Part shown: positions 63,429-64,000 of the stretch, piece by piece | Numbering within the stretch: the first letter of the stretch is position 1 | How the letters are laid out: each line of letters starts with the position of its first letter | DNA from: Mycoplasmataceae bacterium | GTDB lineage: Bacteria; Bacillota_I; Bacilli_A; Mycoplasmatales; Mycoplasmoidaceae | Reading direction: 5' to 3' | Length of the DNA: 64,000 nt | Assembly (NCBI GenBank): GCA_031275175.1 | Contig: JAISPD010000007.1 | Location: 1 to 64,000 of the forward strand | Made by a program: the position numbers and the translations under genes | The notes under the pieces: model-generated | Database searches by the model: none | Seen by the model: only the letters and a program-made list of their open reading frames with translations | What the model was told of the DNA's origin: nothing

Positions 63429-64000
63429 CCAATTGATAATAATGTTCTAATTTTTTAAATATCTGTTGGCGATAAAGTTTAATTTTTTTAGTTTGGAGCA
63501 TATTGAAAGTTCATTGATATGCATAATTCGTACACAAATAAACAAATACTAATAATGATTGCAAATTTATTTTTAACGCCTTACATAAATATTTAATCGC
63601 AACAATAGGCAAATTTACTTCTCTTATAAAATTAGCAACATCTCAATAAACATTATTTAATCTTGATCATTCATAATCTATGAAAATAACTTGATGTTGA
63701 TTCGTGTAAATTAAATTATCGGCCGAAAGATCATTGTGCGATAAAACTAATGGCAAGTCCTTATAATTTTCAATTAGTTGCAAGTATGCTTGTTTATGCT
63801 TCAATGGAAGTTTAGCCTTAGATAAGCAATCAAAATAATTATGCTTTAAAAATCCTTTGGGTTCAATTTGTCGTAATTGTTTAAGACTTTTAACAAAACT
63901 TTTTAAAAAAATTGGTGAATTGATCTCTGATTTATCAGGATTTTTACCTGAAATTCATTTTTTAATTGCATTACCAGTTCTTAAATCAAAATATAGAAAA
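63400..64000 (-). CDS. LicA/choline-kinase-family phosphotransferase, C-terminal part
   Basis: About 200 C-terminal residues; the N-terminus lies beyond the right edge. VLSHNDLSADNL is the Brenner catalytic loop (HNDL-x3-N) and IFIDYEWSRLNN the metal-binding Asp block, both in the choline/ethanolamine kinase pattern; WDVANFIRE follows. Mollicute LicA-like kinases phosphorylate choline or a similar alcohol for surface lipids or glycolipids. Other aminoglycoside-phosphotransferase-fold kinases cannot be excluded. It overlaps the acetyltransferase gene by 29 bp. Confidence 0.82.

Noticed and set aside
1-64000. CRISPR array, prophage or rRNA operon
   Set aside because: No regularly spaced direct repeats, no phage structural or integrase genes, and no rRNA-like sequence were seen; the only tandem repeat is inside the decayed lipoprotein gene.

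Overview
The window is a compact, AT-rich chromosome segment of a wall-less bacterium (Mollicutes, Mycoplasma in the broad sense) that uses genetic code 4. TGA is read as tryptophan throughout: ileS, mgtA, the EIIC gene, tkt, gpmI, deoA, dnaG and many others contain several in-frame TGA codons at conserved Trp positions, and become full-length only when TGA is read as Trp. All boundaries below were extended through TGA accordingly. The order deoD-deoC-deoA-cdd-(insertion)-manB is the one known from Mycoplasma genitalium (MG049-MG053), which points to the pneumoniae-group / Ureaplasma / Malacoplasma side of the Mollicutes. RecR, RecO, fumarase, malic enzyme and an EzrA-like protein make the repertoire richer than that of M. 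genitalium. The exact species cannot be named from sequence alone.

Layout. 1-1.1 kb: tail of an unknown gene, a small ribbon-helix-helix protein and an IS30 transposase remnant. 1.1-8.6 kb: recR-ybaB, pepF, pepP-rpmG, trmB-mgtA, with a candidate leader peptide before mgtA. 8.7-15.8 kb: amino-acid permease, ezrA-like gene, ackA, malic enzyme and fumarase. 15.8-16.8 kb: ruvX-trmR. 16.8-17.7 kb: decayed DNA. 17.7-21.2 kb: operon plsC-thyA-folA-scpA-scpB. 21.2-25 kb: degV, tRNA-Arg(UCU), ileS. 25-30.3 kb: ABC exporter arranged permease-ATPase-permease with very large extracellular domains. 30.3-33.7 kb: two poorly known genes, uvrC and a phosphodiesterase. 33.7-37.9 kb: PTS EIIB-EIIC-Gfo/Idh oxidoreductase-unknown operon. 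38-39.4 kb: second, smaller ABC system. 39.5-42.5 kb: yneF, tkt, yebC. 42.5-43.4 kb: decayed lipoprotein gene with repeats. 43.6-43.8 kb: three tRNAs. 43.9-47.9 kb: gpmI-tpiA-manB. 47.9-48.8 kb: broken glycerophosphodiesterase-like lipoprotein gene. 48.9-57.8 kb: one long minus-strand run ybeY-dgkA-era-recO-glyQS-dnaG-deoD-deoC-deoA-cdd. 57.9-60.4 kb: lemA and a large partner. 60.4-61.5 kb: L10 leader-rplJ-rplL. 61.5-64 kb: intact glycerophosphodiesterase-like gene, membrane protein, small acetyltransferase and a LicA-type kinase running off the edge.

How the genes work together. Deoxynucleoside salvage (deoD, deoA, cdd, deoC, and manB as possible deoxyribose-phosphate mutase) feeds glyceraldehyde-3-phosphate to tpiA, tkt and gpmI. 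Fumarase plus malic enzyme would turn fumarate into pyruvate with NAD(P)H, and acetate kinase can then harvest ATP; this unusual branch sits in one 4 kb block. Many genes that open a transcript have a perfect TATAAT only 6-16 nt upstream of the ATG and no Shine-Dalgarno sequence, so leaderless mRNA is probably common, whereas lemA, rplJ, rplL and internal genes often carry a GGAG-type site. Decay is concentrated in four places: the IS30 remnant, 16.8-17.7 kb, 42.5-43.4 kb and 47.9-48.8 kb.
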